A DNA stretch of 64,000 nucleotides from Paraburkholderia lycopersici (GCF_900096975.1 NZ_FMYQ01000003.1:186001-250000); one strand, 5' to 3'; shown: positions 21,557 through 30,595, numbered from the stretch's first letter. Numbers and translations are program-made. Notes: generated by a model from the sequence alone, not told the origin.

Positions 21557-22255
21557 ATGAACGAGTATCCCTATAACTTCGGCCGCGGCGGCACCGTCAC
21601 TTCGGCCGAGACCCGCAACCGCGTACTGCGCAACACCTACTGGCTGCTCGCGCTGTCGATGGTGCCGACGGTGCTCGGCGCGTGGGTGGGCGTGGCGACT
21701 GGCTTCTCGCTCTTCGCCGCCACCAGCCCGGCCATGAGCCTGCTGGCGTTCTTCGCGATTGCCTTCGGCTTCATGTTCGCCATCGAGCGCACCAAGAACA
21801 GCTCGGTGGGCGTATTCGTGCTGCTCGGGTTCACGTTCTTCATGGGCCTGATGCTCTCGCGGCTGCTGTCGTTCATCCTGGGATTTTCGAACGGCCCCTC
21901 GCTCATCATGCTCGCATTCGGCGGCACTGGCATTATTTTCACCGCCATGGCCACCGTCGCCACGGTCAGCAAGCGCGACTTCTCGGGCCTCGGCAAGTGG
22001 CTCTTCATGGGCGTCATCGTGATCCTGCTCGCCGGCGTCGCGAACATGTTCCTGCAACTGCCCGCGTTGATGCTCACGGTTTCGGTGCTCGCCATCGCGA
22101 TCTTCTCGGCCTACATGCTGTTCGACGTGCAGCGGGTGGTGAACGGCGGCGAGACGAATTACATTTCGGCTACGCTTGCGATCTATCTGGACCTGTATAA
22201 CGTGTTCACGAACCTGCTCGCCATTCTCGGCATCTTCGGCGGCAATCGTAATTAA
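21557..22255 (+). CDS. BI-1/YccA-family membrane protein
   Basis: A 232-residue protein with about seven hydrophobic spans, matching the Bax-inhibitor-1/YccA family. YccA of E. coli binds and restrains the FtsH protease; others in the family leak calcium or protons. I chose the ATG at 21557, with AAGGAGA upstream. The conserved C-terminal part (ISATLAIYLDLYNVFTNLLAILG) carries the family's acidic residue. A functional link with hflK/hflC, also FtsH modulators and encoded nearby, is an inference. A terminator follows. Confidence 0.93.
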   Translation: MNEYPYNFGRGGTVTSAETRNRVLRNTYWLLALSMVPTVLGAWVGVATGFSLFAATSPAMSLLAFFAIAFGFMFAIERTKNSSVGVFVLLGFTFFMGLMLSRLLSFILGFSNGPSLIMLAFGGTGIIFTAMATVATVSKRDFSGLGKWLFMGVIVILLAGVANMFLQLPALMLTVSVLAIAIFSAYMLFDVQRVVNGGETNYISATLAIYLDLYNVFTNLLAILGIFGGNRN

Positions 22256-22308
22256 AGCTGGCGAAAGCCTCGCGGGGCCAGATCGATGCTGACCGGCCCT
22301 CCATCAAG

Positions 22309-22343
22309 AAAAAAGCCCGTGACACACGTCACGGGCTTTTTTT
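22309..22343. terminator. Bidirectional intrinsic terminator
   Basis: Nine-base arms GCCCGTGAC (22315-22323) and GTCACGGGC (22328-22336) with a four-base loop, flanked by A6 and T7. It separates the plus-strand BI-1 gene from the minus-strand metallohydrolase gene. Confidence 0.95.
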
Positions 22344-22393
22344 CGTCCGCTCGCTTCGCTTCAACTGTGCCGCCGCAAAACGGCTCAGAGGGC

Positions 22394-23167
22394 TCAGAGC
22401 GAGATCCAGTCGAAGCCCTCGGCCTGAGAGGCGACCCCGACTTCTGTCGCCGCATTGCCGAGCACCGCGGCCATCGCCGCGCGCGCAAGCTCGGGGGTAT
22501 TGTTCTGCTGACTCAGATGCGCCGCGATCAGATGGCGCAGCTTCGCGCGGTCGATCCCCGCAAGGATGCCGCCGGCCGCCACGTTGTTGAGATGACCATG
22601 CGACCCGCCGATGCGCGCCTTGAGCGAGGCCGGATAGCGGCTGGTGGCGAGCATATCGAGGTCGTGGTTGCATTCGAGCACGAGCGCGTCGCACCCGCCG
22701 AGCACGTTGCCGATGTGCGGCGTCGACTCGCCGACATCGGTCAGCACGCCTAGCCGGCTCGCGCCGTCGCTGAATACGTACTGCAGCGGCTCGCGCGCAT
22801 CGTGCGGCACCGTGTAGGGCAGCACGCCGAGTTCGCCGATTTCCACCGTCTCGTCGCCCCATAGCACGTTGAGGTCGACGTCGGCGTCGTCGGCGCCCAC
22901 GGCCTGCGCGGTGCCCCAGCTCATATAAAGCGGAATCGCCCAGCGCCGCGCCAGCGTGAGCGCGCTGCCAATGTGGTCGCTGTGTTCGTGGGTGATGAGA
23001 ATCGCCGTGAGCGAGTCGGCGCCCAGCCCTGCGCGGGCGAGGCGCCGCTCGACTTCCTTCGCTGAGAATCCGCAGTCGAGCAGTACGCGCGTGAGCGTCG
23101 CGCCGCCGCCTGCTTCTACGACCAGTGCGTTGCCCTCGCTGCCGCTGCCGAGGCTCGCAAAACGCAC
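22394..23167 (-). CDS. Metallo-beta-lactamase-fold hydrolase, YycJ/WalJ type
   Basis: A 257-residue protein with the metal-binding motif THEHSDHIG (His60, His62, Asp64, His65) and the N-terminal SLGSGSEGNALVVE that marks the YycJ/WalJ group of putative DNA or RNA exonucleases. The start is a GTG at 23167, one base after the bamC stop (TGA-C-GTG), so its translation is probably coupled to bamC. The substrate is unknown. It is the last gene before the terminator at 22309-22343. Confidence 0.9.
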   Translation of the reverse strand: MRFASLGSGSEGNALVVEAGGGATLTRVLLDCGFSAKEVERRLARAGLGADSLTAILITHEHSDHIGSALTLARRWAIPLYMSWGTAQAVGADDADVDLNVLWGDETVEIGELGVLPYTVPHDAREPLQYVFSDGASRLGVLTDVGESTPHIGNVLGGCDALVLECNHDLDMLATSRYPASLKARIGGSHGHLNNVAAGGILAGIDRAKLRHLIAAHLSQQNNTPELARAAMAAVLGNAATEVGVASQAEGFDWISL

Positions 23168-23168
23168 G

Positions 23169-24308
23169 TCAGTTCAGCTGCGCGTGCAGCGCGGAGACGA
23201 TACGCTGCGCGTCCGATGAGGTGTCGATGCGCCCGTTCTGATCGATCACGGCAACCTGCGTCGTGTTGCCGGTCGCGCGCACCGCGACGACGAATTCCGG
23301 CCCCTGGTCCTTTGCGGCCTTCTTCGGGTTGTAGAACAGCTTGCCGAGCAGACCGTCGCCCTTGAGTTCCTGCATGGAATCGGCGTAGCGCACGTAATAG
23401 AGACCCCGCTCGCGGTCACGGTTGTCGACCGTGAAGTTCGTGCGGTCGAGCGCGAGACCCACACGCAGCCATGCGGTGTCGAACGCCTCGGGCAGATCGA
23501 GCGTCGTGCCGTCAGGACCGGCCGCGACCTTGACGGGCGCAGTGGACGGGCGCGCATCGGTCAGCAGTTGTTTGGACTGCGCGTCGGTCAGACCGAACTT
23601 CTGCATGATCTTCGAGAGGAATGCGGCCTCGAGTGCCGGATCGCGCGGGCGCTCAACCCACTTGGAGCCGGTCTTGTCCTGCCCCGTCAGCACTTCTTCC
23701 ATCGCGTTGTGCGTGACGGAGATATCGGTCTGACCGTCCGGACCTCGCGAGACCAGCACGCGGAAGCGGTCGCGCGTGCCCGACGAGTATGCGAAATCGA
23801 TCACACGGCCGATCGTGCGCCGGAACCAGTCGTCCGGAATGTTGGCGCGGTTTTCGGCCCAGTCGGTCGTCATGATGCCCGTGGACGGCGAGTCGGTCGT
23901 CAGCGTGAAGCCGTTCTCGGTCCAGAATTCCTGCAACTGCGGCCAGACGTCGTCGGGCGAGCGGCCGTCGACCACGAGCCAGCGGCGGTCGCCGTCCCGT
24001 TCGACGTGCATGCCGAACGGGTCCTGCGCGCTGGGCACGCCGAGCGTGGCGTTGCCAGCCGGCGTGACCGTGCGCTGCGCGGCACCCCCGAGCGTGACCG
24101 TGGGCGGCGGCGCGACGTACTTCTGGTCGCCCGGCGCGGACGACAGGTCCTGCGGCACGTTCAACGGCGGCGCGCTCGGCGTGTCCTTATAGTTGACGCG
24201 ATCCGACGCGAACATGTCGTTCAGCGACTCGCAGCCTGCGAGCGAGCCGAGTGCAAGCGCCAGCGCCGCCATGCGGGTTGCGTGGAGGGAAAGAGCGGAA
24301 CGTTTCAT
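23169..24308 (-). CDS. bamC: Outer-membrane assembly lipoprotein BamC
   Basis: A 379-residue lipoprotein of the BAM complex. The signal peptide ends in the lipobox LAGC (Cys26). An unstructured stretch follows (KDTPSAPPLNVPQDLSSAP), as in other BamC proteins where it binds BamD, and then two helix-grip domains. It lies between dapA and the metallohydrolase gene, the NlpB/DapX place next to dapA also seen in E. coli. A terminator overlaps the end of dapA upstream. Confidence 0.94.
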   Translation of the reverse strand: MKRSALSLHATRMAALALALGSLAGCESLNDMFASDRVNYKDTPSAPPLNVPQDLSSAPGDQKYVAPPPTVTLGGAAQRTVTPAGNATLGVPSAQDPFGMHVERDGDRRWLVVDGRSPDDVWPQLQEFWTENGFTLTTDSPSTGIMTTDWAENRANIPDDWFRRTIGRVIDFAYSSGTRDRFRVLVSRGPDGQTDISVTHNAMEEVLTGQDKTGSKWVERPRDPALEAAFLSKIMQKFGLTDAQSKQLLTDARPSTAPVKVAAGPDGTTLDLPEAFDTAWLRVGLALDRTNFTVDNRDRERGLYYVRYADSMQELKGDGLLGKLFYNPKKAAKDQGPEFVVAVRATGNTTQVAVIDQNGRIDTSSDAQRIVSALHAQLN

Positions 24309-24406
24309 GTGGGCCTTCGTGATACGGGAACGCTAAGCCTTGCTCTGCCAGATGGTCGATCAGATCTGCCAGTGGTCAGGTGGTTGGGCCGTGACGGCGT
24401 CGGTTG

Positions 24407-24441
24407 AAAAAACGGCGACTGGCTGATCGGATCAGCCAGTC
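24407..24441 (-). terminator. Intrinsic terminator overlapping the dapA stop codon
   Basis: Perfect 11-base arms GACTGGCTGAT (24417-24427) and ATCAGCCAGTC (24431-24441) with a three-base loop. On the minus strand GCCG and then UUUUUU follow. The dapA stop (24432-24434) lies inside one arm. Confidence 0.82.
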
Positions 24442-25337
24442 AGGCCGGCTTCGCGCAGCGCGGCGCGCACCACGTCGTGGTAACGCGCGTCGAGCGGCGT
24501 GAGCGGCAGTCGGATACCGCCTTCGATGCGGCCGAGTTCCTGCAGCGCCCACTTCACCGGGATCGGATTCGATTCGATGAACAGGTTCTTGTGCAGCGAC
24601 AGCAGCTTCAGATGGATCGCGCGAGCCGTCTTCACGTCGCCCGCGAGTGCCGCCTTGCACAGATCGCTCATCTCGCGCGGTGCGACGTTCGCGGTCACCG
24701 AAATATTGCCGTGGCCGCCGAGCAGCATCAGCGCGATTGCCGTGGGATCGTCGCCGCTGAAAATCTTGAAGCCGTTCGGTGCATGCTTGATGAGGTGCGC
24801 GGCGCGGTCGATGTTGCCCGTCGCTTCTTTCACCGCGATGACGCCCGGCACTTCGGCCAGACGCAGAATGGTCTCGTTCGACATGTCCGCGACCGTACGG
24901 CCCGGCACGTTGTAGAGGATGACCGGCAGATCCACCGCCTCCGCGATCTTCGCGAAGTGGCGGTACATGCCTTCCTGGGTCGGCTTATTGTAGTAGGGCA
25001 CGACCTGGAGCGACGCCTGCGCGCCGACTTCCTTCGCCTGCTTCGTCAGCTCGATCGCCTCGGCCGTGGAATTGCCGCCGGCGCCCGCGATGATCGGCAG
25101 GCGCCCGGCAGCGTGCTCCACCGCCGTCTTGATCATCAGGATGTGCTCTTCGACGTCAAGCGTGGCGGACTCCCCGCTCGTGCCGACGACGACGAGGGCA
25201 TCCGTCCCCTCTTGCACGTGCCAGTCGACAAGTTTGCGGAACGCCGGCAGGTCGAGACTGCCGTCCTCGTGCATGGGGGTGACGATCGCGGGAATGCTGC
25301 CTTGCAGCGTGATGCCGTCCTGAGTGCCGTTAGCCAT
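24432..25337 (-). CDS. dapA: 4-hydroxy-tetrahydrodipicolinate synthase
   Basis: A 301-residue aldolase that condenses pyruvate with aspartate semialdehyde at the entry to lysine and diaminopimelate synthesis. The Schiff-base lysine is Lys170 in [10 protein letters not shown], and the catalytic tyrosine is Tyr142 in LYNVPGRT. The start at the ATG 25337 is typical. Its product feeds both protein lysine and peptidoglycan. bamC follows after an intrinsic terminator. Confidence 0.98.
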   Translation of the reverse strand: MANGTQDGITLQGSIPAIVTPMHEDGSLDLPAFRKLVDWHVQEGTDALVVVGTSGESATLDVEEHILMIKTAVEHAAGRLPIIAGAGGNSTAEAIELTKQAKEVGAQASLQVVPYYNKPTQEGMYRHFAKIAEAVDLPVILYNVPGRTVADMSNETILRLAEVPGVIAVKEATGNIDRAAHLIKHAPNGFKIFSGDDPTAIALMLLGGHGNISVTANVAPREMSDLCKAALAGDVKTARAIHLKLLSLHKNLFIESNPIPVKWALQELGRIEGGIRLPLTPLDARYHDVVRAALREAGLTG

Positions 25338-25370
25338 GAAACGCCAGAAAAATGAGTCGGTTAAACCGCG

Positions 25371-25376
25371 ATTGTA
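25371..25376 (-). promoter_or_regulatory. Candidate -10 box for dapA
   Basis: TACAAT on the minus strand, 33 bases upstream of the dapA start and just past the end of the methyltransferase gene. A TTACGA at 18 bases could be the -35. Confidence 0.5.
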
Positions 25377-25381
25377 GCGGA

Positions 25382-26017
25382 TTAGCCGGTCAGATCGTAA
25401 CGCGGTGCGGGCAGGACCCGAGTCACAGGTACATTACCGGCTTTTTCGGGGGACACTGAGGTCGTTTTTTCTCGCACGGCGCAGATGCGCTGAATATATG
25501 CCTCTCGCGGCTGCGACAAAAAACCGTCCTGATAGGCGATAACCCGCAAGGCGGGCGTGCAAACGGCCAGCAACTCGCCCGGCACAAGCAGGAAAGCGGG
25601 GTTCGACGGCTTGCCGACGGTCTCGTTACCCTGCGCGAACGTTTCGTAGATGAGAACGCCGCCTGGCGCCAGTGCGTCGATGAGACGCGGCATGAGCGGC
25701 CGGTACAGGTAATTCGTCACGACGACGGCCGCAAAGCGCGCATCGGCGGCGAGCGGCCAAGGCGCGCCTTCGAGATCGCACGCTACCGTGGCGACGCCCG
25801 CCACACCATGCAGCGTGGCGAGCGCCGCGGCGTCGCGGTCGAGCGCCGCGACGGGATGTCCCCGGCCTGCGAGCCAGCGCGCGTGCCGGCCCGCGCCCGA
25901 GGCCACGTCGAGCACCGCGCCGCCGGGCGCGATCAGATGCGCCCAGCGGCGCACCCATCGCGAAGGTTCGGCCAGCCTGTCATGCGGCGCAGGCGCGGCG
26001 TCAGGCGTCGAGGTCAT
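25382..26017 (-). CDS. Class I SAM-dependent methyltransferase
   Basis: A 211-residue protein with the SAM-binding motif [20 protein letters not shown], then ALDRD (motif II) and [12 protein letters not shown] (post-motif region). It resembles the TehB-like or Methyltransf_25 group. The substrate is unknown. The ATG at 26017 lies eight bases after the trpS stop, so the two are probably co-transcribed. The C-terminal 20 residues ([23 protein letters not shown] region) look unstructured. Confidence 0.85.
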   Translation of the reverse strand: MTSTPDAAPAPHDRLAEPSRWVRRWAHLIAPGGAVLDVASGAGRHARWLAGRGHPVAALDRDAAALATLHGVAGVATVACDLEGAPWPLAADARFAAVVVTNYLYRPLMPRLIDALAPGGVLIYETFAQGNETVGKPSNPAFLLVPGELLAVCTPALRVIAYQDGFLSQPREAYIQRICAVREKTTSVSPEKAGNVPVTRVLPAPRYDLTG

Positions 26018-26025
26018 CGATCGCT

Positions 26026-27228
26026 TCAGTTGTACGAGAGGCCCATGGCCTCGCGCACGTCGCGCATCGTCTCGTTGGCGAACTTGCGCGCCTTGTCGCA
26101 GCCGTCCGCGACGATCGCGCGCAGCAGCGACGGATCGTCCATGTACTTCTGCGCGCGCTCCAGCATGGGCTGCTGCTCGCGCAGGATGCCCTCGATGACC
26201 GGCTGCTTGCACTCCAGACAGCCGATCCCCGCCGAACGACAGCCCTTTTGCACCCAGTCGTGCGTCTGCTCGTCCGTATAGACCTGGTGCAGTTGCCACA
26301 CCGGGCACTTGTCGGGGTCGCCCGGATCGGTGCGGCGCACGCGCGCCGGGTCGGTCGGCATGGTGCGCACCTTCTTCGTGATCGATTCGGCGTCTTCGCG
26401 CAGGCCGATGGTATTGCCGTACGACTTCGACATCTTCTGGCCGTCGAGGCCCGGCATGCGCGAGGCTTCCGTGAGCAGCACCTGGGGCTCCGGCAGGATG
26501 ATCTTGCGCGAGCCCTCAAGGTAGCCGAAGAGGCGCTCGCGATCGTTCATCGAGAGGCTTTGCGACTCCGAAAGCAGCGCGCGGGCCTGTTCGAGCGCCT
26601 CCTCGTCGCCTTCCTGCTGATAGGCGTTACGCAGCTCGTGATAGAGCTTGGAGCGCTTGCCGCCCAGCTTCTTCGCGGCTTCGTTGGCCTTCTCCTCGAA
26701 CCCCGGCTCGCGACCATACATGTAGTTGAAACGGCGCGCCATTTCGCGCGCCATCTCGACGTGCGGCACCTGGTCCTCGCCCACCGGCACAAGCGAAGCG
26801 CGGTAGAGCAGGATGTCGGCGGCCATCAGCACCGGATAGCCGAGGAAGCCGTAGGTGCCGAGATCCTTGTCGCGCAGCTTCTCGATCTGCTCCTTGTAGG
26901 TCGGCACGCGTTCGAGCCAGGACAGCGGCGTGCTCATGCCGAGCAGCAGCGCGAGTTCGGCGTGCTCAGGCACGCGGCTCTGGATGAAGAGCGTGGCCTG
27001 GTTCGGGTCGATGCCCGAGGCGAGCCAGTCGATCAGCACGTCCCAGACGTTCTTCTCGATGACATCCGGCGTTTCGTAGTGCGTGGTGAGCGCATGCCAG
27101 TCGACCACGCAGAAGAAGCACGGGTACTCGGACTGCAGGCGCACCCAGTTTTTCAGCACGCCGTGATAGTGGCCGAGGTGCAGCGACCCGGTGGGCCGCA
27201 TGCCGGAGAAGATACGGTCTGGGAACAT
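26026..27228 (-). CDS. trpS: Tryptophanyl-tRNA synthetase
   Basis: A 400-residue class I synthetase that charges tRNA-Trp. The HIGH-like motif is GSLHLGHYHG and the KMSKS motif is GQKMSKSYGN. It is longer than the 334-residue E. coli enzyme because of extra sequence in the C-terminal half, common in Burkholderiaceae. I chose the ATG at 27228 (MFPDRIFSGMRPTG), four bases after the site-2 protease stop; a TTG eight codons upstream is in frame. No strong Shine-Dalgarno is visible, which suggests coupling to the upstream gene. Confidence 0.96.
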   Translation of the reverse strand: MFPDRIFSGMRPTGSLHLGHYHGVLKNWVRLQSEYPCFFCVVDWHALTTHYETPDVIEKNVWDVLIDWLASGIDPNQATLFIQSRVPEHAELALLLGMSTPLSWLERVPTYKEQIEKLRDKDLGTYGFLGYPVLMAADILLYRASLVPVGEDQVPHVEMAREMARRFNYMYGREPGFEEKANEAAKKLGGKRSKLYHELRNAYQQEGDEEALEQARALLSESQSLSMNDRERLFGYLEGSRKIILPEPQVLLTEASRMPGLDGQKMSKSYGNTIGLREDAESITKKVRTMPTDPARVRRTDPGDPDKCPVWQLHQVYTDEQTHDWVQKGCRSAGIGCLECKQPVIEGILREQQPMLERAQKYMDDPSLLRAIVADGCDKARKFANETMRDVREAMGLSYN

Positions 27229-27232
27229 GATG

Positions 27233-27898
27233 TTATGAGAAGAACGACACAAGAGGGGTAAGGATGGCCGTGACCGCGTCGTAACCTAGACTTACGAGCG
27301 GACGCAGCCAGAATCGCGTGAAGATGCCACTCACGAGCAATCCCATCACGATGATGAAACCATAGGGCTCGAGGCGCGAGAGCGCAATGCTCGCGCGCGT
27401 GGGCAAGAGCGCCGCGAGCACGCGTCCGCCGTCGAGCGGCGGCAGCGGAAAAAGGTTCAGCACGCCCAGCACGAGATTCACGCCCACGCCGGCGGCAGCC
27501 ATGCGTGTGAAGAACGGCTCGTCCACGCCAAGCACCGCGAGCGCCACGCCGAACACGCCCCATGCGATCGCCTGCACGAAGTTGCACAGCGGACCGGCCG
27601 CCGCGACCCACAGCGTGCCCCAGCGCGGATTGCGCAAATTGCTGAACGCTATAGGCACCGGCTTCGCGTAACCAAACACGAACGCGCCATTCGTCAGGAA
27701 ATAGAGCACGAGCGGCATCGCGATCGTCCCGATGGGGTCGATGTGGCGCATCGGGTTGAACGACACGCGGCCGAGCACATAGGCGGTGTTGTCGCCGAGC
27801 ATGCGCGCGACGTAGCCGTGCGCGGCCTCATGCAGCGTAATCGCGAAGATGACCGGCAACGCGTAGACGACGATCGTCTGGATCAGATTGGCTTCCAT
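27233..27898 (-). CDS. Site-2 protease family membrane metalloprotease (M50)
   Basis: A 221-residue membrane protein with the zinc motif HEAAH (His23, Glu24, His27) inside the first hydrophobic segment and the second conserved site NLFPLPPLDGGRV. This is the short M50 form without PDZ domains. Such proteases cut substrates inside the membrane; the target here is unknown. The ATG at 27898 has no Shine-Dalgarno, and a -10-like TACAAT lies only eight bases upstream, so the mRNA may be leaderless. It precedes trpS with a four-base gap. Confidence 0.92.
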   Translation of the reverse strand: MEANLIQTIVVYALPVIFAITLHEAAHGYVARMLGDNTAYVLGRVSFNPMRHIDPIGTIAMPLVLYFLTNGAFVFGYAKPVPIAFSNLRNPRWGTLWVAAAGPLCNFVQAIAWGVFGVALAVLGVDEPFFTRMAAAGVGVNLVLGVLNLFPLPPLDGGRVLAALLPTRASIALSRLEPYGFIIVMGLLVSGIFTRFWLRPLVSLGYDAVTAILTPLVSFFS

Positions 27899-27906
27899 GG
27901 CGGGCT

Positions 27907-27912
27907 ATTGTA
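27907..27912 (-). promoter_or_regulatory. Candidate -10 box close to the site-2 protease start
   Basis: TACAAT on the minus strand, ending eight bases before the ATG at 27898. A transcript from it would begin at or within a few bases of the start codon. Confidence 0.4.
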
Positions 27913-27957
27913 TCAATGCGCCCCGGGCGCGCGAGGCGCCCGCCGCTTCGCGCATCG

Positions 27958-28596
27958 TCACGCCTCTTCTTCCGCGATGCCGAACGGTGCGAGCGCGCCC
28001 CGCCCCGGCCGCACGAGCACCGGTTCTTCGCCGGTGAGATCGATCACGGTGGACGGCTCGCACGGGCACGCTCCGCCGTCGATGACGAGATCGAGCTGCT
28101 TTTCCAGGCGCTCGCGAATCTCTTCGGGGTCGTTCAGCGGCTCGGTGTCGGGTGGGAGGATCAGCGTGGAGGCGAGCAGCGGCTCGCCCAGCTCCTCAAG
28201 TATCGCAAGCGGAATCGGGTGGCCCGGCACGCGCAGGCCGATCGTCTTGCGCGACGGATGTGAGAGGCGCCGCGGCACTTCTTTCGTCGCCACCAGCACG
28301 AACACGTAGGGCCCCGGCGTCACCGACTTGATGAGCCGGTACTGGCGATTGTCCACCATGGCGAAATTCGCCAGTTCGGAGAGGTCGCGCACCATCAGCG
28401 AGAGCAACGCCTTTTCGTCGAGTCCGCGGATGCGGCGCAGGCGCTCGGCCGCGTGCTTGTCGTCGATGCGCGCGGCCAGCGCGTAGCTCGAATCGGTGGG
28501 CAGCGCGATCACGCCGCCGTCGCGGATGATCTGCACCGCCTGCTTGACGAGGCGCGGCTGCGGATTCTCAGGGTGAAGCCGAAAGAACTGGGACAT
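27958..28596 (-). CDS. YrdC/Sua5/YciO-family protein
   Basis: A 212-residue protein of the YrdC fold with the N-terminal pattern DGGVIALPTDSSYALAARID and a KALLSLMVRDLSELA stretch. True TsaC/Sua5 members make threonylcarbamoyl-AMP for the t6A tRNA modification; YciO relatives are less active. The start SQFFRLHPENPQPR and the length point to the YciO group, but I cannot settle this. It lies between the PHP phosphoesterase and the site-2 protease genes, an order seen with E. coli yciV-yciO. Confidence 0.9.
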   Translation of the reverse strand: MSQFFRLHPENPQPRLVKQAVQIIRDGGVIALPTDSSYALAARIDDKHAAERLRRIRGLDEKALLSLMVRDLSELANFAMVDNRQYRLIKSVTPGPYVFVLVATKEVPRRLSHPSRKTIGLRVPGHPIPLAILEELGEPLLASTLILPPDTEPLNDPEEIRERLEKQLDLVIDGGACPCEPSTVIDLTGEEPVLVRPGRGALAPFGIAEEEA

Positions 28597-28747
28597 GGCA
28601 GTAATCAGCTAACGATTGACGACAGAGTGGCGACAGGAAACAGCGCGCGGGCCGCGAAAACGACGGAAGACTGCACAATTCGGCAAAGCCGGTTGGTCCG
28701 GCTCGGAACGCCTTACCGGGAACGGCGCAGCGACCGGAGGACGCAAG

Positions 28748-28780
28748 CTGTAGGCCGCGCGCGGGGCGCGCGGCCTACAG
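28748..28780 (-). other. Strong hairpin overlapping the PHP gene stop codon
   Basis: Perfect 15-base arms CTGTAGGCCGCGCGC (28748-28762) and its complement (28766-28780) with a GGG loop. The stop codon (28775-28777) is inside one arm. No U-run follows, so it is not a standard intrinsic terminator. It may protect the mRNA end or act with Rho. A weaker six-base hairpin lies at 28687-28703. Confidence 0.75.
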
Positions 28781-29605
28781 CCATCGCTCCCAGACAGGCT
28801 TGAGGTCGGAAGGCAGCGGCGGCAACGTGCCCGGCTCGATGGCGTCGGGCCCCGGCGCGTGGAAGTCCGAGCCGCGCGAGGCCTCGAAGCCAAAGCGCCG
28901 TGCCACGGCGGCGTATTCGACGTACTGATCCGGCGTATGGCTACCCGTGACGACTTCAATGGCCTTACCGCCCAGATCGATGAATTCGCCGAAGAGCGTA
29001 TCGAATTCGAGCTGCGTGTATGCATAGCGGCCGGGGTGCGCGATGATCGCCTCGCCGCCCGCCGCCTTGATCCACGCGACGGCGTCGGCGAGCTTCGCCC
29101 AGCGGTGCGCGACGTAGCCGGGCTTGCCGTCGCCGAGCCAGCGCGAAAACGCGTCCTGGGTGTTCTGGGCCCGCCCACTTGCCACGAGGAAGCGCGCAAA
29201 GTGCGTGCGTGAAATCAGATCGGGATTCGAGACGTATTGCAGTGCGCCAGCGTACGCATCGGGAATGCCGAGTTCGCCGAGGCGCTCGCCCATCGCCTCG
29301 GCGCGCGCGGCGCGGCCGTCGCGCGTGCGCGCGAGTCCGTCGACGAGCGCGGCGCACTCCGGGTCCACATGCAAGCCGACGATGTGCACGGTGCGCGACG
29401 CCCAGGTCACCGAAATCTCGACGCCGCTCAGATAACGCATGCCGAGCGCTTCGGCCGCTTCGCGCGCCTCGCGCTGGCCACCGAGAACATCATGATCCGT
29501 GAGCGCCCACAGCGTCACGCCACCCGCCTTCGCCAGCTGTGCGACGGCAGCCGGGGTCAGTTGGCCGTCGGAAACAGTGGAGTGGCAGTGGAGATCGGCG
29601 TTCAT
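28775..29605 (-). CDS. PHP-domain phosphoesterase, YciV/RNase AM type
   Basis: A 276-residue PHP-fold metallo-phosphoesterase. The N-terminal metal motif DLHCHSTVSDGQLTP and the TDHDVLGG stretch are intact, as are later His ligands (IIAHPGRY, GSDFHAPG). E. coli YciV (RNase AM) removes nucleotides from RNA 5' ends and hydrolyses 3',5'-nucleoside bisphosphates. I chose the ATG at 29605 (MNADLHCHS); the frame is open 32 codons upstream without similarity. It precedes the YciO-like gene, as in E. coli. Confidence 0.92.
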   Translation of the reverse strand: MNADLHCHSTVSDGQLTPAAVAQLAKAGGVTLWALTDHDVLGGQREAREAAEALGMRYLSGVEISVTWASRTVHIVGLHVDPECAALVDGLARTRDGRAARAEAMGERLGELGIPDAYAGALQYVSNPDLISRTHFARFLVASGRAQNTQDAFSRWLGDGKPGYVAHRWAKLADAVAWIKAAGGEAIIAHPGRYAYTQLEFDTLFGEFIDLGGKAIEVVTGSHTPDQYVEYAAVARRFGFEASRGSDFHAPGPDAIEPGTLPPLPSDLKPVWERWL

Positions 29606-29710
29606 TGCATGCGCGAAAAGGGTGAACGGCCATTTTACTGCAATGCAGTGAAGTCGTCGGGGCGTCCCTCGGGTGCAGTCAGCGCGCGAACGCCCGTTCA
29701 TGCGAGCCGC

Positions 29711-30595
29711 TTACGCGCAGAACGCCTCGATCAGGCGGGCGACTTCTTCGGGCTGGTCGTGGTGCACCATGTGCCCTGCCCCGTAGACGATGCGCTCGCG
29801 CCAGTCGGGAAACGCCGTGAAGCGCCGCTTGAATTCGTCGATGGGTACGGCGCCCGCGAGCCGCGCGAGCGTCTCGGAACCGGCCGCTTCAACGTGCAGT
29901 ACCTTCGCGCGCACCTGCGACCAGATCGCCATCACCTCGTCGAGCTGGTACAGCAGCGGCCCGCGCATCTTGTGCGCCGGATCGGCGAGCAGCACGTAGC
30001 CGCCCTCTCCGTCCGGCTTCGACCAATGCTCGGCGAGAAAGCGCGCGCGCGGCGCGATGAGGCGCGGGTTCGTCTTCACGAGGCGCGCGGCCACCGCATC
30101 GAGCGACGCATAGGCGCGCAGTTGCGGCGGCGTGCGCACCTCGTCGAGCCACGCGCGCATGCGTCCCGGCGCCTGGGCGGACGCCGGCGCCGGCAAGCCG
30201 AACCCCTCCAGATCGACCACGCGCCGCACGCGTTCGGGCCGCACGCCCGCATAGAGGCAGACGATGTTCGCGCCGAGGCTGTGCCCGACGAGATCCACCT
30301 GGCCCTCGGGCGCATAGTGCGCGAGCAGCGCATCGAGATCGGCGAGATAGTCGGGGAACCAGTAGTTGCTGCCGCGACCCTGCGCGACCGGCCAGCCGGA
30401 CTGGCCGAAGCCGCGCAGATCGGGCGCGATCACCTGCCAGTCGCCGCTCAGCGCGTCGACGAAGAACTGGAACGACGCGGCCACGTCCATCCAGCCGTGC
30501 AGCATGAAAAGGACGGGAGCGTCCCCGGCGCCCCAACGGCGCACATGCAGACGGACGCCGGTCACATCGACGAATTCGGATCGGGAGAGATTCAT
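29711..30595 (-). CDS. Alpha/beta-fold hydrolase
   Basis: A 294-residue hydrolase with the nucleophile elbow GHSLGAN (Ser), the oxyanion stretch FMLHGWMDVAASFQF, DLRGFGQSGWP and a C-terminal histidine in GAGHMVHHDQPEEVA. The substrate cannot be read from sequence. It shares the minus strand with the DUF455 gene, 72 bases upstream, and a -10 box in that gap suggests its own promoter. Confidence 0.88.
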   Translation of the reverse strand: MNLSRSEFVDVTGVRLHVRRWGAGDAPVLFMLHGWMDVAASFQFFVDALSGDWQVIAPDLRGFGQSGWPVAQGRGSNYWFPDYLADLDALLAHYAPEGQVDLVGHSLGANIVCLYAGVRPERVRRVVDLEGFGLPAPASAQAPGRMRAWLDEVRTPPQLRAYASLDAVAARLVKTNPRLIAPRARFLAEHWSKPDGEGGYVLLADPAHKMRGPLLYQLDEVMAIWSQVRAKVLHVEAAGSETLARLAGAVPIDEFKRRFTAFPDWRERIVYGAGHMVHHDQPEEVARLIEAFCA

